Source: Chitinophaga silvisoli (GTDB lineage Bacteria; Bacteroidota; Bacteroidia; Chitinophagales; Chitinophagaceae). Taken from it: 64,000 bases of DNA. Where the stretch lies: NCBI RefSeq assembly GCF_003412465.1, contig NZ_QTJV01000020.1:32359-96358 (forward strand), in the 5' to 3' direction. Positions 8,952-17,228 of the stretch are shown piece by piece (the first letter of the stretch is position 1; every line of letters starts with the position of its first letter). Position numbers and translations under genes: made by a program. Under the pieces are notes generated by a model that was not told the DNA's origin, did not search any database, and saw only the letters and a list, made by a program, of their open reading frames with translations.

Positions 8952-9575
8952 TTAAAAATAATTGATTCCCGGCGGATAATCTTCTTCCAATGCTTTCAGC
9001 AACCTGTCAAAATCTCCCGGATTCTTCATGAAATCCACCTTTGTCGTATCCACCATCAGCGTCTTCACCGGATGCTGTTTTATATACTGCATATACACAT
9101 CCTGCAGGTTCCCCAGGTAACTATCCGGAATCGACTGCTCATAAGACCTGTTCCTGTCCCTGATATTCTGCTGCAACCTCGTAATCGGTGCATTCAAAAA
9201 GATCAGTAATTCCGGCTGCAATAACTGCGGATTAATAATATCAAACAGTTTCTGGTACAAATTATACTCCTCATCTTTCAATGTCACTTTTGCAAACAAC
9301 AGGCTTTTTATAAACAGGTAATCCGATATAAAAAAGTTGTTAAACATATCCTGTGTCTGCAACATCTCTTTCAGTTGCTTATACCGCTCCGCCATAAAGA
9401 ACAGCTCCAACGGGAAAGCATACTGCTGCGGCTTCTCGTAAAATTTAGGCAAAAAGGGATTATCCGCAAACTCTTCCAGTATCAGTTGCGCACCAAAATG
9501 CTTCGCCAGTCTGGTCGCCAGCGTTGTCTTACCAGCACCTATATTTCCTTCAATTGTAATGTATTTATAGTTCAT
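8952..9575 (-). CDS. Deoxynucleoside kinase (dAdo/dGuo kinase family)
   Basis: The 207-residue product starts MNYKYITIEGNIGAGKTTL with a perfect P-loop (GNIGAGKT). The substrate-site ILEEFADNPFLPKFY and FFMAERYKQL, and the Arg-rich lid RDRNRSYEQ, are those of the Drosophila dNK/bacterial dGK-dAK family, which phosphorylates deoxynucleosides with ATP for dNTP salvage in the cytoplasm. It overlaps the upstream folK gene by four bases (ATGA), so translation is probably coupled. Substrate preference cannot be read from sequence alone. Confidence 0.9.
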   Translation of the reverse strand: MNYKYITIEGNIGAGKTTLATRLAKHFGAQLILEEFADNPFLPKFYEKPQQYAFPLELFFMAERYKQLKEMLQTQDMFNNFFISDYLFIKSLLFAKVTLKDEEYNLYQKLFDIINPQLLQPELLIFLNAPITRLQQNIRDRNRSYEQSIPDSYLGNLQDVYMQYIKQHPVKTLMVDTTKVDFMKNPGDFDRLLKALEEDYPPGINYF

Positions 9576-10072
9576 CTGCCTTGCTCCTGTAACTGATATT
9601 TATGGGCGGGTAATGTATCCGGGCATGCTGCCAGCAGGGCGCTGACATCCTTATGTAAAACCGGATGAATCCAATCGGGAGAAATTTCTGCCAGCGGCAC
9701 CAGTACAAACTGCCTGTTCGCCATCTGCGGATGTGGCACTTTCAGGTTCGGTAAATCAATCACCGCATCATTAAAAAAGATGATATCTATATCTATCACA
9801 CGGGCTCCCCATTTCTGTTGGCGTACCCTTCCCAACTGCCGTTCTATATCCAGGACGGTCTCCAGCAGCTCCTCAGCTTCCAGGGCAGTAGAAATCTGCA
9901 AAGCCTGATTCAGGTAATCAGGCTGTTGAACATGCCCCCACGCAGCGGTTTCATACAATCCCGACTTTTTTTCAACCTTGCCCGCCCGCTTATCTATTTG
10001 CATCACAGCCTGTTGCAGGTTCTCTGTACGATTGCCCAGATTACCACCTATAAGTAATATTGCTTTATTCAT
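9572..10072 (-). CDS. folK: 2-amino-4-hydroxy-6-hydroxymethyldihydropteridine pyrophosphokinase
   Basis: The HPPK family is unmistakable: ILLIGGNLGNRTENLQQA at the N-terminus, ETAAWGHVQQPDYLNQAL for pterin binding, and the signature WGARVIDIDIIFFND with the two catalytic aspartates, followed by HPQMANRQFVLVPLAEI. The enzyme transfers pyrophosphate from ATP to 6-hydroxymethyl-7,8-dihydropterin, a step of folate synthesis in the cytoplasm. The 166-residue length is standard and no folP or folB fusion is present. It heads a two-gene operon with the deoxynucleoside kinase, with which it shares a 4-base overlap. Confidence 0.95.
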   Translation of the reverse strand: MNKAILLIGGNLGNRTENLQQAVMQIDKRAGKVEKKSGLYETAAWGHVQQPDYLNQALQISTALEAEELLETVLDIERQLGRVRQQKWGARVIDIDIIFFNDAVIDLPNLKVPHPQMANRQFVLVPLAEISPDWIHPVLHKDVSALLAACPDTLPAHKYQLQEQGR

Positions 10073-10106
10073 GTATCTTCAACGGCCCAAAAGTAGACAT
10101 AATCTT

Positions 10107-10114
10107 TATTTTTG
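10107..10114 (+). promoter_or_regulatory. Candidate -7 element for sppA
   Basis: TATTTTTG matches TAnnTTTG exactly, 29 bases before the sppA ATG, in the 71-base gap between the divergent folK and sppA starts. The expected TTTG at -33 is not obvious. Confidence 0.4.
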
Positions 10115-10143
10115 GAAAAAGCAGTTTTCCTTAATCTCAAAAT

Positions 10144-11901
10144 ATGCGTAGTTTCTTTAAGATCTTTTTCGCCACCTTACTCGCACTGATTGTCGTTGGT
10201 GCTTTGGGAATCATCATTTTGCTGGGACTTATCGGAAGCACTTTGTCGGCCGATAAAGTAGTCATCTCTCCTAATGGCGTACTGGTGCTCGAAACCTCCC
10301 AGGAGTTCAGTGAACAGAAAGTAGTCAACCCCCTCAGCATGCTCACCAGGAAAGGAGACGGCGGCACCCCCGGATTGTTCGATGTGATCAGGCTGATAGA
10401 CAATGCAGCCCAGGATGACAATATCAAAGGTATTTACCTGAAAACGGAAGGCAATGCCAACGGCTTTGCTACCAATCAGGAATTCAGAAATGCACTCGCC
10501 CGTTTCAAAGCCGCTGGTAAGTGGATCTATGCTTACGGCGAAAACATGAGTCAGCAGAGCTACTTCGTGGCCTCTGTCGCTAATAAAGTATACCTCCATC
10601 CCAAAGGTGGCCTTGACTTCAACGGTTTCTATTCCCAGGTGACCTTCCTGAAAGGACTGCTTGAAAAGCTGGAAATCCAGCCGCAGATCTTTTACGACGG
10701 CCGTTTTAAGAGCGCAACCGAACCCCTGCGTGAAACGGAAATGACACCTGCCAACCGCATCCAGACCAATGCTTACCTCGGTGAACTGTATAGCAACTTC
10801 CTGTACAACATAGGCCAGAGCCGCAAAATCGATACCGCTACCTTACACCAATATGCCAACGATGGCGCTATCCAGAGTGCGGACGATGCCGCCCGCCTGA
10901 AACTGGTAGATGGTCTGCGCTACGATGACCAGGTAATGGACGAAATCAAAACACGCCTGAGCCTCAGCGGTACAGACAAGGTAAACTTCGTGACACTCAG
11001 CAATTACCAGAGTGCCAATGAGCACCGTTTCAGGGACAACGATGCAAAGATTGCCCTGATCTATGCACAGGGTAATATTGTAGGAGGCGAGAGTGAGAAA
11101 GAATCGGTAATCAGTAGCGATCGTTATATCAAACTGATCAGAGAAGCCCGCCAGGACAAGGATATCAAAGCCATCGTATTCAGGGTGAATTCCCCTGGAG
11201 GTAGTGCCCTCGCTTCGGAAAGCATCTGGCGTGAGCTGACCCTGGCTAAGAAAGATAAACCAGTGATCGTATCCATGGGCGATTATGCCGCTTCAGGAGG
11301 TTATTACATCTCCTGCATGGCCGATTCCATCTTTGCAGAGCCTAATACACTCACCGGTTCCATCGGCGTATTTGCCGTAATTCCAAACCTGGGCAGCTTC
11401 TTTAAAAACAAACTGGGTGTAACGTTCGACGGTGTGAAGACCGCACAGTATGCAGACCTCGGTACCGCCAGCCGCCCAATGACCGATGCTGAAAAGCGTT
11501 TCATCCAGAATGGTGTGGATACCACTTATTCCGTATTTAAAACCAGGGTGGTAAATGGCCGTAAACTGAGCGGAGCTGTAGTAGACAGCATTGCACAAGG
11601 CCGTGTATGGAGCGGTGTACAGGCAAAGGAATTAGGACTGGTAGACCGTATCGGCGGTATCCAGGACGCCATTGCCTGTGCTGCTAAGATGGTCCATGCC
11701 GGTTCCTTCAAGGTAAAGGAATATCCTGAACCACAAGGTGGCCTGGAGAAGGTAGTAAGAAGTCTGGGTGGCGATATGCAATCCAGCATGGTGAAAAAAG
11801 AACTGGGTGAAAACTATGCACTCTACGAACAGGTGAAGAGAATCAAAGAAATGAATGGCCAGATTCAGGCCAGGATCCCCTTTGACATTGAGATCAGGTA
11901 A
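10144..11901 (+). CDS. sppA: Signal peptide peptidase SppA, 67-kDa type
   Basis: This 585-residue S49 protease has an N-terminal membrane anchor (residues 5-32) and two tandem S49 halves. The N-terminal half supplies the general-base Lys189 in YDGRFKSATEPLRETEMTP, and the C-terminal half the nucleophile Ser384 in GDYAASGGYYIS, after VNSPGGSALASE. These match the Lys/Ser dyad of the long E. coli-type SppA, which digests cleaved signal peptides and other membrane-embedded fragments from the periplasmic side. The length is typical. It is transcribed alone, with a promoter-like TATTTTTG upstream and a strong terminator downstream. Confidence 0.93.
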   Translation: MRSFFKIFFATLLALIVVGALGIIILLGLIGSTLSADKVVISPNGVLVLETSQEFSEQKVVNPLSMLTRKGDGGTPGLFDVIRLIDNAAQDDNIKGIYLKTEGNANGFATNQEFRNALARFKAAGKWIYAYGENMSQQSYFVASVANKVYLHPKGGLDFNGFYSQVTFLKGLLEKLEIQPQIFYDGRFKSATEPLRETEMTPANRIQTNAYLGELYSNFLYNIGQSRKIDTATLHQYANDGAIQSADDAARLKLVDGLRYDDQVMDEIKTRLSLSGTDKVNFVTLSNYQSANEHRFRDNDAKIALIYAQGNIVGGESEKESVISSDRYIKLIREARQDKDIKAIVFRVNSPGGSALASESIWRELTLAKKDKPVIVSMGDYAASGGYYISCMADSIFAEPNTLTGSIGVFAVIPNLGSFFKNKLGVTFDGVKTAQYADLGTASRPMTDAEKRFIQNGVDTTYSVFKTRVVNGRKLSGAVVDSIAQGRVWSGVQAKELGLVDRIGGIQDAIACAAKMVHAGSFKVKEYPEPQGGLEKVVRSLGGDMQSSMVKKELGENYALYEQVKRIKEMNGQIQARIPFDIEIR

Positions 11902-11923
11902 GATGTACACTTAAAATATCATT

Positions 11924-11953
11924 AAAACCTGCCCGCTGTGGCAGGTTTTTTTA
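11924..11953 (+). terminator. Rho-independent terminator after sppA
   Basis: A perfect 10-bp stem AAAACCTGCC/GGCAGGTTTT with loop CGCTGT, followed by a run of T. Confidence 0.9.
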
Positions 11954-12011
11954 TACAACTTAGGTAAAACAATAGTAGTTTTACGCGATTTTTTAGCAAC
12001 TAAATAGGCGT

Positions 12012-13115
12012 ATGGCGGTGAAATACAGTCAATGGACAGCGTTGCTGGCCATGGCAAAAGCAAGTTTGAAAGCAATTTTGAGAAGTCCTTCTGCTGTAGT
12101 GTTCAGCCTGGGTTTTCCATTAGTGATTTTACTTTGTTTTGGCTTTATCGGGGATAGTACCGTATCTGTAAAAGTAGGTGTAGACAGTGCCACCGATACC
12201 CACAGCTACCTGTACCAGCAATTACTGAAGGAGAAAAGCCTGAAGCTGGTGACAGACAAGACGAATGCAGAACTGCAGTCCGAGTTGAAAAAGGGACACA
12301 TTACCGCTATCCTGAAAATAAAGGAATTACCGGCCGTAGACAATATTCCTTCCAACGCAGTGCAGGTATATACTTCCACCGCTGCTGTTGAGAAAATCGG
12401 CGTTTTCAATGCAATCCTGAACGGTGTGATCCGGAATGCAGATGCAAAATATTATAGCCATGCATCAGTTGCAAAGCTGGAACCCCTCATTACCCTGCCG
12501 GGTCGTCGTTATACTACAATAGATTTTATTCTGCCGGGCTTATTGAGCTTTTCCCTGCTCAGTGCTGCGGTATTCAGCACCGCCTTCCTGTTTTATGGTT
12601 TGAGGCAGACGCTGGTATTAAAACGATTCTTCGCTACGCCTATCCGGCGCTTACATATTGTATTGGGTGAATCACTGGCCCGCCTGGTATTCCAGATCTC
12701 CGGCGCTATCCTGATCATTGCAATTGGTTATTTCTTCTTTGGTTTCACCCTGGTAAACGGGTGGAGCACCTTCTTTGAAATGCTGATCCTGACCGCACTG
12801 GGAGTAGTGGTGTTCATGGGCTTTGGCTTTGTAGTGAGCGGACTCGCCAATAGTGAGAGCACGATTCCTCTTTTTGCCAATATCATTACCCTGCCACAGT
12901 TCCTGCTGGCGGGTACCTTCGTTTCTGTAGATGTATTTCCTACCTGGCTACAATACATTTGTCGTATAATGCCGCTGACCTACCTGAATGATGCTTTCCG
13001 CAAAGTGGCTTTTGAAGGGCTGCATTTGTGGAACCTGGGGCTTGAACTGGGAGTAATTGCACTTTGGGGTGTGGTGATTTACGCGGTGGCCGTGAGGGTT
13101 TTCAGGTGGGAGTAA
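12012..13115 (+). CDS. ABC-2 type transporter permease
   Basis: The 367-residue protein has the ABC-2 permease layout: one N-terminal membrane helix (VVFSLGFPLVILLCFGFIG), a periplasmic domain of about 140 residues, then five helices from LPGLLSFSLLSAAVFSTAFL to the C-terminus. The segment GLRQTLVLKRFFATPIRR is the cytoplasmic coupling loop typical of the family, and LPQFLLAGTFVSVDVFPTWLQYICRIMPLTYLNDAFR is the conserved C-terminal region. Such permeases export drugs, lipids or polysaccharides with a separate ATPase. No ATP-binding subunit lies beside it, so its partner is elsewhere; the substrate is unknown. Confidence 0.85.
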   Translation: MAVKYSQWTALLAMAKASLKAILRSPSAVVFSLGFPLVILLCFGFIGDSTVSVKVGVDSATDTHSYLYQQLLKEKSLKLVTDKTNAELQSELKKGHITAILKIKELPAVDNIPSNAVQVYTSTAAVEKIGVFNAILNGVIRNADAKYYSHASVAKLEPLITLPGRRYTTIDFILPGLLSFSLLSAAVFSTAFLFYGLRQTLVLKRFFATPIRRLHIVLGESLARLVFQISGAILIIAIGYFFFGFTLVNGWSTFFEMLILTALGVVVFMGFGFVVSGLANSESTIPLFANIITLPQFLLAGTFVSVDVFPTWLQYICRIMPLTYLNDAFRKVAFEGLHLWNLGLELGVIALWGVVIYAVAVRVFRWE

Positions 13116-13154
13116 TCATAATTTCTCCTTCAGTACTAAGATTTGAAATTTCGG

Positions 13155-13260
13155 CCCTCAAAAATCGCATGGGCCTGCAACCGGCTTAATGAAATCCAAA
13201 CTGCTTCACTGCCTCAAAAAACCGGCAGATGCCTGCAACCGGCTTGATTAAATCCAGACT
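13155..13260. repeat. Two-copy intergenic tandem repeat
   Basis: The 30-base segments at 13173-13202 and 13231-13260, both starting GCCTGCAACCGGCTT, match at 27 of 30 positions. Similarity extends upstream into a CCTCAAAAA segment in both copies (13155 and 13211). The array lies between the permease and the first SRPBCC gene. Confidence 0.75.
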
Positions 13261-13320
13261 ACCACATTCCCCCGAAATGATAGCCTGGGAATAGTCCCGT
13301 TTTTTTCCTAACTTTTAGGT

Positions 13321-13854
13321 ATGCAAGCCTTTTTTATCCTCCTGGGCGCTTTGGCAGTGATCATCCCTGGGTGTTTCATAGCTAGCCTGTTTTTACCGGC
13401 TACAGTGAAGGTTGTGCGTGTCAGAGTTATACCCGCCACTCCGGCTGCCGTATTCCAACAGATCAATACAGTCCGTAACTGGGAAAACTGGTCTCCCTGG
13501 CACCAGATAGACCCTCATATGAAACTCCTGTACACCGACACCGAAAGTGGGGAAGGGGCCGCCTATAGCTGGGAAAGCGAAAACAGGCAGATCGGCAAGG
13601 GAGCCATGATGATCACCCATTCCCGGCCGGATGAGTTCATTGCCACTGATATGCACTTCATGGAGCAAAGGCTCGCCAAAGCCACCTTTAAACTGGAACC
13701 AGCCCCCGGCGGTACAACCCTCACCTGGACCATGACAGCGGAGCTGGGGCATAACCCCTTCAAAAAGTTCATGGGCCTGCTGATGGATAAATGGGTAGGC
13801 CGGGATTTTGAAAAAGGTATGGCAAATCTTGAAGCAGTATTAAAGGCACGATAA
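13321..13854 (+). CDS. SRPBCC-family (polyketide-cyclase-like) membrane-anchored protein
   Basis: The 177-residue product has an N-terminal hydrophobic anchor (residues 3-28) and then an SRPBCC/START-like fold: VIPATPAAVFQQINTVRNWENWSPWHQIDPHM, the recurring opening of Bacteroidota polyketide-cyclase-type proteins, a central beta region, and GTTLTWTMTAELG before the C-terminal helix DFEKGMANLEAVLKA. The fold binds hydrophobic ligands in a helix-grip pocket; the ligand here is unknown. A close paralogue of the same length starts 65 bases downstream, so the pair arose by tandem duplication and is probably co-transcribed. Confidence 0.8.
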   Translation: MQAFFILLGALAVIIPGCFIASLFLPATVKVVRVRVIPATPAAVFQQINTVRNWENWSPWHQIDPHMKLLYTDTESGEGAAYSWESENRQIGKGAMMITHSRPDEFIATDMHFMEQRLAKATFKLEPAPGGTTLTWTMTAELGHNPFKKFMGLLMDKWVGRDFEKGMANLEAVLKAR

Positions 13855-13919
13855 TTCCCCTTTCTCCTTTCCCAAAATAGAACGAGATTTGCAACCTTAA
13901 ACAGTCTGGACTTGTTCAT

Positions 13920-14465
13920 ATGCGATTAATTAAACTAGCCGTGATTAGTGCCGTCATTTTCGGCGTGCTGCTTTTCCTTATATCTCTATTATTTCCTTCC
14001 AAAGCAATTGTAGAACGTTCTGGTGTCATAGATGCCCCCATGTCTACAGTATATGCACAGTTAAATGACCTGAGTAAATGGCCTGCCTGGAATCCCTGGG
14101 CTGCTGATGAAACTGCACAGCAGAAACAATTCTCCAACCCTGCCACAGGAACGGGCGCTTACTTCACCTTCAGTGGTGTACAACACGAAGATCGTATAAC
14201 CGGGAAAGTAAGTATCGAAGACAGCCACCCTGACAAAGGCATCAGGTACAAGATGACATTCAATGCGATGCGCCCTGTTGAGGCATTCTTTGAGATCAAG
14301 CCGGCAGCCGATGGCAAAGCAACTGCTATCATGTGGCGACTGGAAACCCATCTGGGATACTGGCCCTGGTGGAAATTGCGTGGTTTCCTGGCAGACAGAC
14401 TTTCAGGCCCACAGCTGGAAGCAGGCCTGACCCAACTGAAAACCATCTGCGAAAACGAGAAATAA
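13920..14465 (+). CDS. SRPBCC-family protein, paralogue of the preceding gene
   Basis: The 181-residue product repeats the architecture of its neighbour: N-terminal membrane anchor (residues 5-25), then ERSGVIDAPMSTVYAQLNDLSKWPAWNPWAADE, a beta-rich centre, a segment ATAIMWRLETHLGYWPWWKLRGFLADRL that corresponds to the neighbour's GTTLTWTMTAELGHNPFKKFMGLLMDKW, and a C-terminal helix ending LEAGLTQLKTICENEK. The two have diverged considerably outside these anchors. Function and ligand are unknown. A hairpin terminator follows. Confidence 0.8.
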   Translation: MRLIKLAVISAVIFGVLLFLISLLFPSKAIVERSGVIDAPMSTVYAQLNDLSKWPAWNPWAADETAQQKQFSNPATGTGAYFTFSGVQHEDRITGKVSIEDSHPDKGIRYKMTFNAMRPVEAFFEIKPAADGKATAIMWRLETHLGYWPWWKLRGFLADRLSGPQLEAGLTQLKTICENEK

Positions 14466-14482
14466 CTGTTTAAAAAGATAAT

Positions 14483-14517
14483 AAAGCCCTCTTCTGCCCA
14501 ACGCCGAAGAGGGCTTT
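14483..14517 (+). terminator. Terminator-like hairpin
   Basis: A 12-bp perfect stem AAAGCCCTCTTC/GAAGAGGGCTTT with an 11-base loop. The T-tract is short (TTTAAGTTT), so termination may be partial. Confidence 0.65.
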
Positions 14518-14595
14518 AAGTTTAATATAAAATACACAAACGGTAACGACCGCTCCCCCTTAATGCAGTAATTTTCCATAAATTTTCTATTCTTT

Positions 14596-15093
14596 ATGAA
14601 ACAATTCCTCTTAATCATTGCATTGCTGGCCTCTACAGGCAGCCTGGTATCTGCTCAGGAAAAAAAGCCGGCAAGCCCTCGTGTAACTGCTGAAGGAAAA
14701 AATGTTAAAGTTGCTTATGGTCAACCTTCCAAGAAAGGCAGGGTGATCTTTGGCGAACTGGTTCCTTACGATAAAGTATGGCGCCTGGGTGCTAACGAAG
14801 CAACTGAAATCACTTTTGCTAAAGATGGTAGCTTCGGCGGTAAAGCCGTAAAAGCAGGTACTTATACCCTGTTCGCTATCCCTGCTCAATCTGAGTGGAC
14901 ATTCATCCTGAACAGCGACCTGAAACAATGGGGTGCTTACAAGTATGATTCTATCAAAGTAAACAATGTACTGGAAGCAAAAGCACCGGTTACAAAAACA
15001 AAAGCACCGGTTGAAAAACTGACAATCACTTTACCCGCAGGTAAACTGGTAGTAGAATGGGATGAAACCCATGTGGAAGTACCAGTGAAGTAA
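14596..15093 (+). CDS. DUF2911 domain protein, exported
   Basis: The 165-residue product has a signal peptide (MKQFLLIIALLASTGSLVSAQ) and a DUF2911 domain covering the rest: KVAYGQPSKKGRVIFGELVPYDKVWRLGANEATEITF and AGTYTLFAIPAQSEWTFILN are the family's conserved blocks. DUF2911 proteins are small periplasmic beta proteins, common in Bacteroidota, with no established activity. An Ala/Pro/Lys-Thr stretch (KAPVTKTKAPVEK) near residues 132-144 replaces the usual loop before the last strands. It is followed by a bidirectional terminator shared with the convergent TonB receptor. Confidence 0.85.
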   Translation: MKQFLLIIALLASTGSLVSAQEKKPASPRVTAEGKNVKVAYGQPSKKGRVIFGELVPYDKVWRLGANEATEITFAKDGSFGGKAVKAGTYTLFAIPAQSEWTFILNSDLKQWGAYKYDSIKVNNVLEAKAPVTKTKAPVEKLTITLPAGKLVVEWDETHVEVPVK

Positions 15094-15113
15094 TGAGCAA
15101 TGTATTTTATTGT

Positions 15114-15143
15114 AAAAGGCCGCCTCAATTGAGACGGCCTTTT
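15114..15143. terminator. Bidirectional terminator
   Basis: A 13-position stem (AAAAGGCCGCCTC pairing with GAGACGGCCTTTT, one mismatch) around an AATT loop, between the convergent DUF2911 and TonB receptor genes, with T/A runs on both sides. Confidence 0.85.
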
Positions 15144-15147
15144 ATTT

Positions 15148-17007
15148 TTATAGGCTCCATTTAACAGATACATTCACCTGCCTGCCATCCACAGGCCCCC
15201 ACAGCGGCACAAAAGAAGGATCACTCAGGGATCCCGTATATAATGGTGTATGCTTACCTTGTCTTACATCAAATATATTCTCTCCATTCAATACCAGCGT
15301 TACATGATCACCTATTTGCCTTGATACCATTGCTGCCCAGAACCAGTAGTTCGGTGCCTTCTCATTATTATACAAATACTGGTGACCATTCCAGGCACTC
15401 TCCACACCCATCCGCCATTTACGCTCTATTTCGTAAGCCAGTGTTGCGGCAAATTTATCCTGTGGTGCAAATGGCACATACACATGATCCGTTTTTGCAA
15501 TCGTATGATTATAACCCAGGTACAATTCCACATCATCCAGCTCCATCCTCACATAAGTATCCGTACCCGCACTCCGCATAGGCCCAGCCTGCGTTTGCAA
15601 CTCATAAAGATTATCACTTGTGAGCACAGGCAGGATCGGGTTTTTCACATAAGTATAATAGAATGCCTGGTTCAACGTGAGATCCAGTTCGCCAATCGTA
15701 GTATGATAATTTGCATCAAAGTTCAGCCCCTTGCTCCGCTCAGCCTTCAATCCCTCCGGCAGTGCAGCCAGCATCTTATAACCCAGCAATTGTGTCTGTG
15801 TTGTAAAAATAGCGGCCGTCTTATACCCCGTACCTGCACTTAACCGAATAGACAGGTCAGTGATCGGTTTATATACCATCGCCAGCCTTGGCAACAGGAA
15901 CCAGCCATATACATTGTGATGATCTGCCCGCAATCCGCCTTCCAGCATCAGCTGCTTCGTAAGTTGAATTCCATCCTGTGCAAAGAAACCGACAGTATTA
16001 TACGCGTAGTTAGCAATGCGGCTGCTGTCCTGGTGATCCCTCGTATACGATTCACTGGTATTGTTCATACCCAGCACTGCACCATGCCATTTATAACTCG
16101 CTTCTGTATAACTATTCAGTTGCCTGCCCTGTAAGAGGAAATCCCCTTCCGTATGCAGCAGATGATAGAGGCTGGCATTGCTCTTAATCGTCAATGCCTT
16201 GTGTGTCAGTTGTAGGTCTAAGCTATTGCGCTCACTGTTATTTTTTTCCGTATAAAATGTGCCACCACCCCTGCGTTGTTCAAAAGTGCCCTGGTAGCCG
16301 GCTGTGAATGTTGTAGATGGGTTCAGGTACCAGAAGAACTTCGGATGCACCAGGTATTGTCTCAGCTGCGGCACATCACTAAATCCGTCTTTATTCACAT
16401 CCGTCGCATTCTGGTGAGTGACACCGCCAAAGAACGTAAAACCTGTCTGCCTGAATTTCTGTGAATAATAAATATTCGCATTATTCTCCTTCAGGGTACT
16501 CCTGTTCAGCAACAGATCCAGGTCAGGTTGCTCCCCCGGTGTCTTTGAAATGAAATTAATCATCCCCGCAATCGCTCCTCCTCCATACAAAGTAGATACC
16601 GAGCCTTTGATGATCTCAATCTGTTTCAAATCCAGCGGGGGGATGGCCAGTACGCCAAAATTGCCGCTTAACCCTTCGTACAGGGGAAGGCCATCCCTTA
16701 AGAGCTGGGTATATTTTCCATCCAGTCCCTGCATGCGGATGGCATTATTACCACTGATGGCCGATGTATTTTGAATATGAATGACGGAAAGATCACCCAG
16801 CAATCCTGCTACATTCCCGGGCTTAATGCCGCCTTCTTCCTGCATGTCTTCAGGGCCTAATACCTCCACTTTCATAGGCAGGTCTTCGATGCGGCTGTTA
16901 GTACGTGTAGAACTAATCACCACCTCATGAATCTGCACCACCTTACTGGTATCCTGTGCCAGGAGGCCGAGGGGGGCCAACAATATGATCAACCATGAAA
17001 ACTTCAT
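15148..17007 (-). CDS. TonB-dependent outer membrane receptor
   Basis: The start at MKFSWLIILLAPLGLLAQ (17007) gives a signal peptide; an ATG 60 bases upstream would spoil it. The plug follows: HEVVISSTRTNSRIEDLPMKVEVLG, then IRMQGLDGKYTQLLRDGLPLYEG and IEIIKGSVSTLYGGGAIAGMINFISKTP. The remaining 430 residues are amphipathic beta strands of the 22-strand barrel, ending with an aromatic-rich strand QVNVSVKWSL. There is no N-terminal carboxypeptidase-like domain, unlike SusC. At 619 residues it resembles receptors for iron-siderophores, vitamin B12 or metals; the substrate cannot be told. It lies 205 bases downstream of a histidine kinase on the same strand, separated by an 18-bp repeat array, and may be its target. 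Confidence 0.9.
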   Translation of the reverse strand: MKFSWLIILLAPLGLLAQDTSKVVQIHEVVISSTRTNSRIEDLPMKVEVLGPEDMQEEGGIKPGNVAGLLGDLSVIHIQNTSAISGNNAIRMQGLDGKYTQLLRDGLPLYEGLSGNFGVLAIPPLDLKQIEIIKGSVSTLYGGGAIAGMINFISKTPGEQPDLDLLLNRSTLKENNANIYYSQKFRQTGFTFFGGVTHQNATDVNKDGFSDVPQLRQYLVHPKFFWYLNPSTTFTAGYQGTFEQRRGGGTFYTEKNNSERNSLDLQLTHKALTIKSNASLYHLLHTEGDFLLQGRQLNSYTEASYKWHGAVLGMNNTSESYTRDHQDSSRIANYAYNTVGFFAQDGIQLTKQLMLEGGLRADHHNVYGWFLLPRLAMVYKPITDLSIRLSAGTGYKTAAIFTTQTQLLGYKMLAALPEGLKAERSKGLNFDANYHTTIGELDLTLNQAFYYTYVKNPILPVLTSDNLYELQTQAGPMRSAGTDTYVRMELDDVELYLGYNHTIAKTDHVYVPFAPQDKFAATLAYEIERKWRMGVESAWNGHQYLYNNEKAPNYWFWAAMVSRQIGDHVTLVLNGENIFDVRQGKHTPLYTGSLSDPSFVPLWGPVDGRQVNVSVKWSL

Positions 17008-17120
17008 GAAACAAAGAAAAATACCAATGCTGGGGAAAATCTGGATAAAGGAGGGAATGGGTAGCATTCAAACAACAACACGAACGAAGAATGCAAATAA
17101 CAAAACGACCGGTTGGATAA

Positions 17121-17228
17121 ATTTAACGACGGGGCCTATTTTAACTACGATGTTTGTTTTAACTACGATACCTGTTTTAACTACGATACCTGTTTTAACG
17201 ACGATGCCTGGTTTAATGATGATGCCTG
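17121..17228. repeat. Six-copy 18-bp tandem repeat upstream of the TonB receptor
   Basis: Plus-strand units start at 17121, 17139, 17157, 17175, 17193 and 17211. The two central copies are identical (TTTTAACTACGATACCTG) and the outer ones diverge gradually. The last unit overlaps the final codons of the histidine kinase gene, including its stop. On the minus strand the array lies in the leader or promoter region of the TonB receptor. Confidence 0.9.

Noticed and set aside
12012..13115. Possible complete ABC exporter operon
   Set aside because: No ATP-binding subunit is adjacent, so only an orphan permease is called.
15243..16464. Several plus-strand frames across the TonB receptor
   Set aside because: Basic, low-complexity translations opposite a clear TonB plug and barrel.
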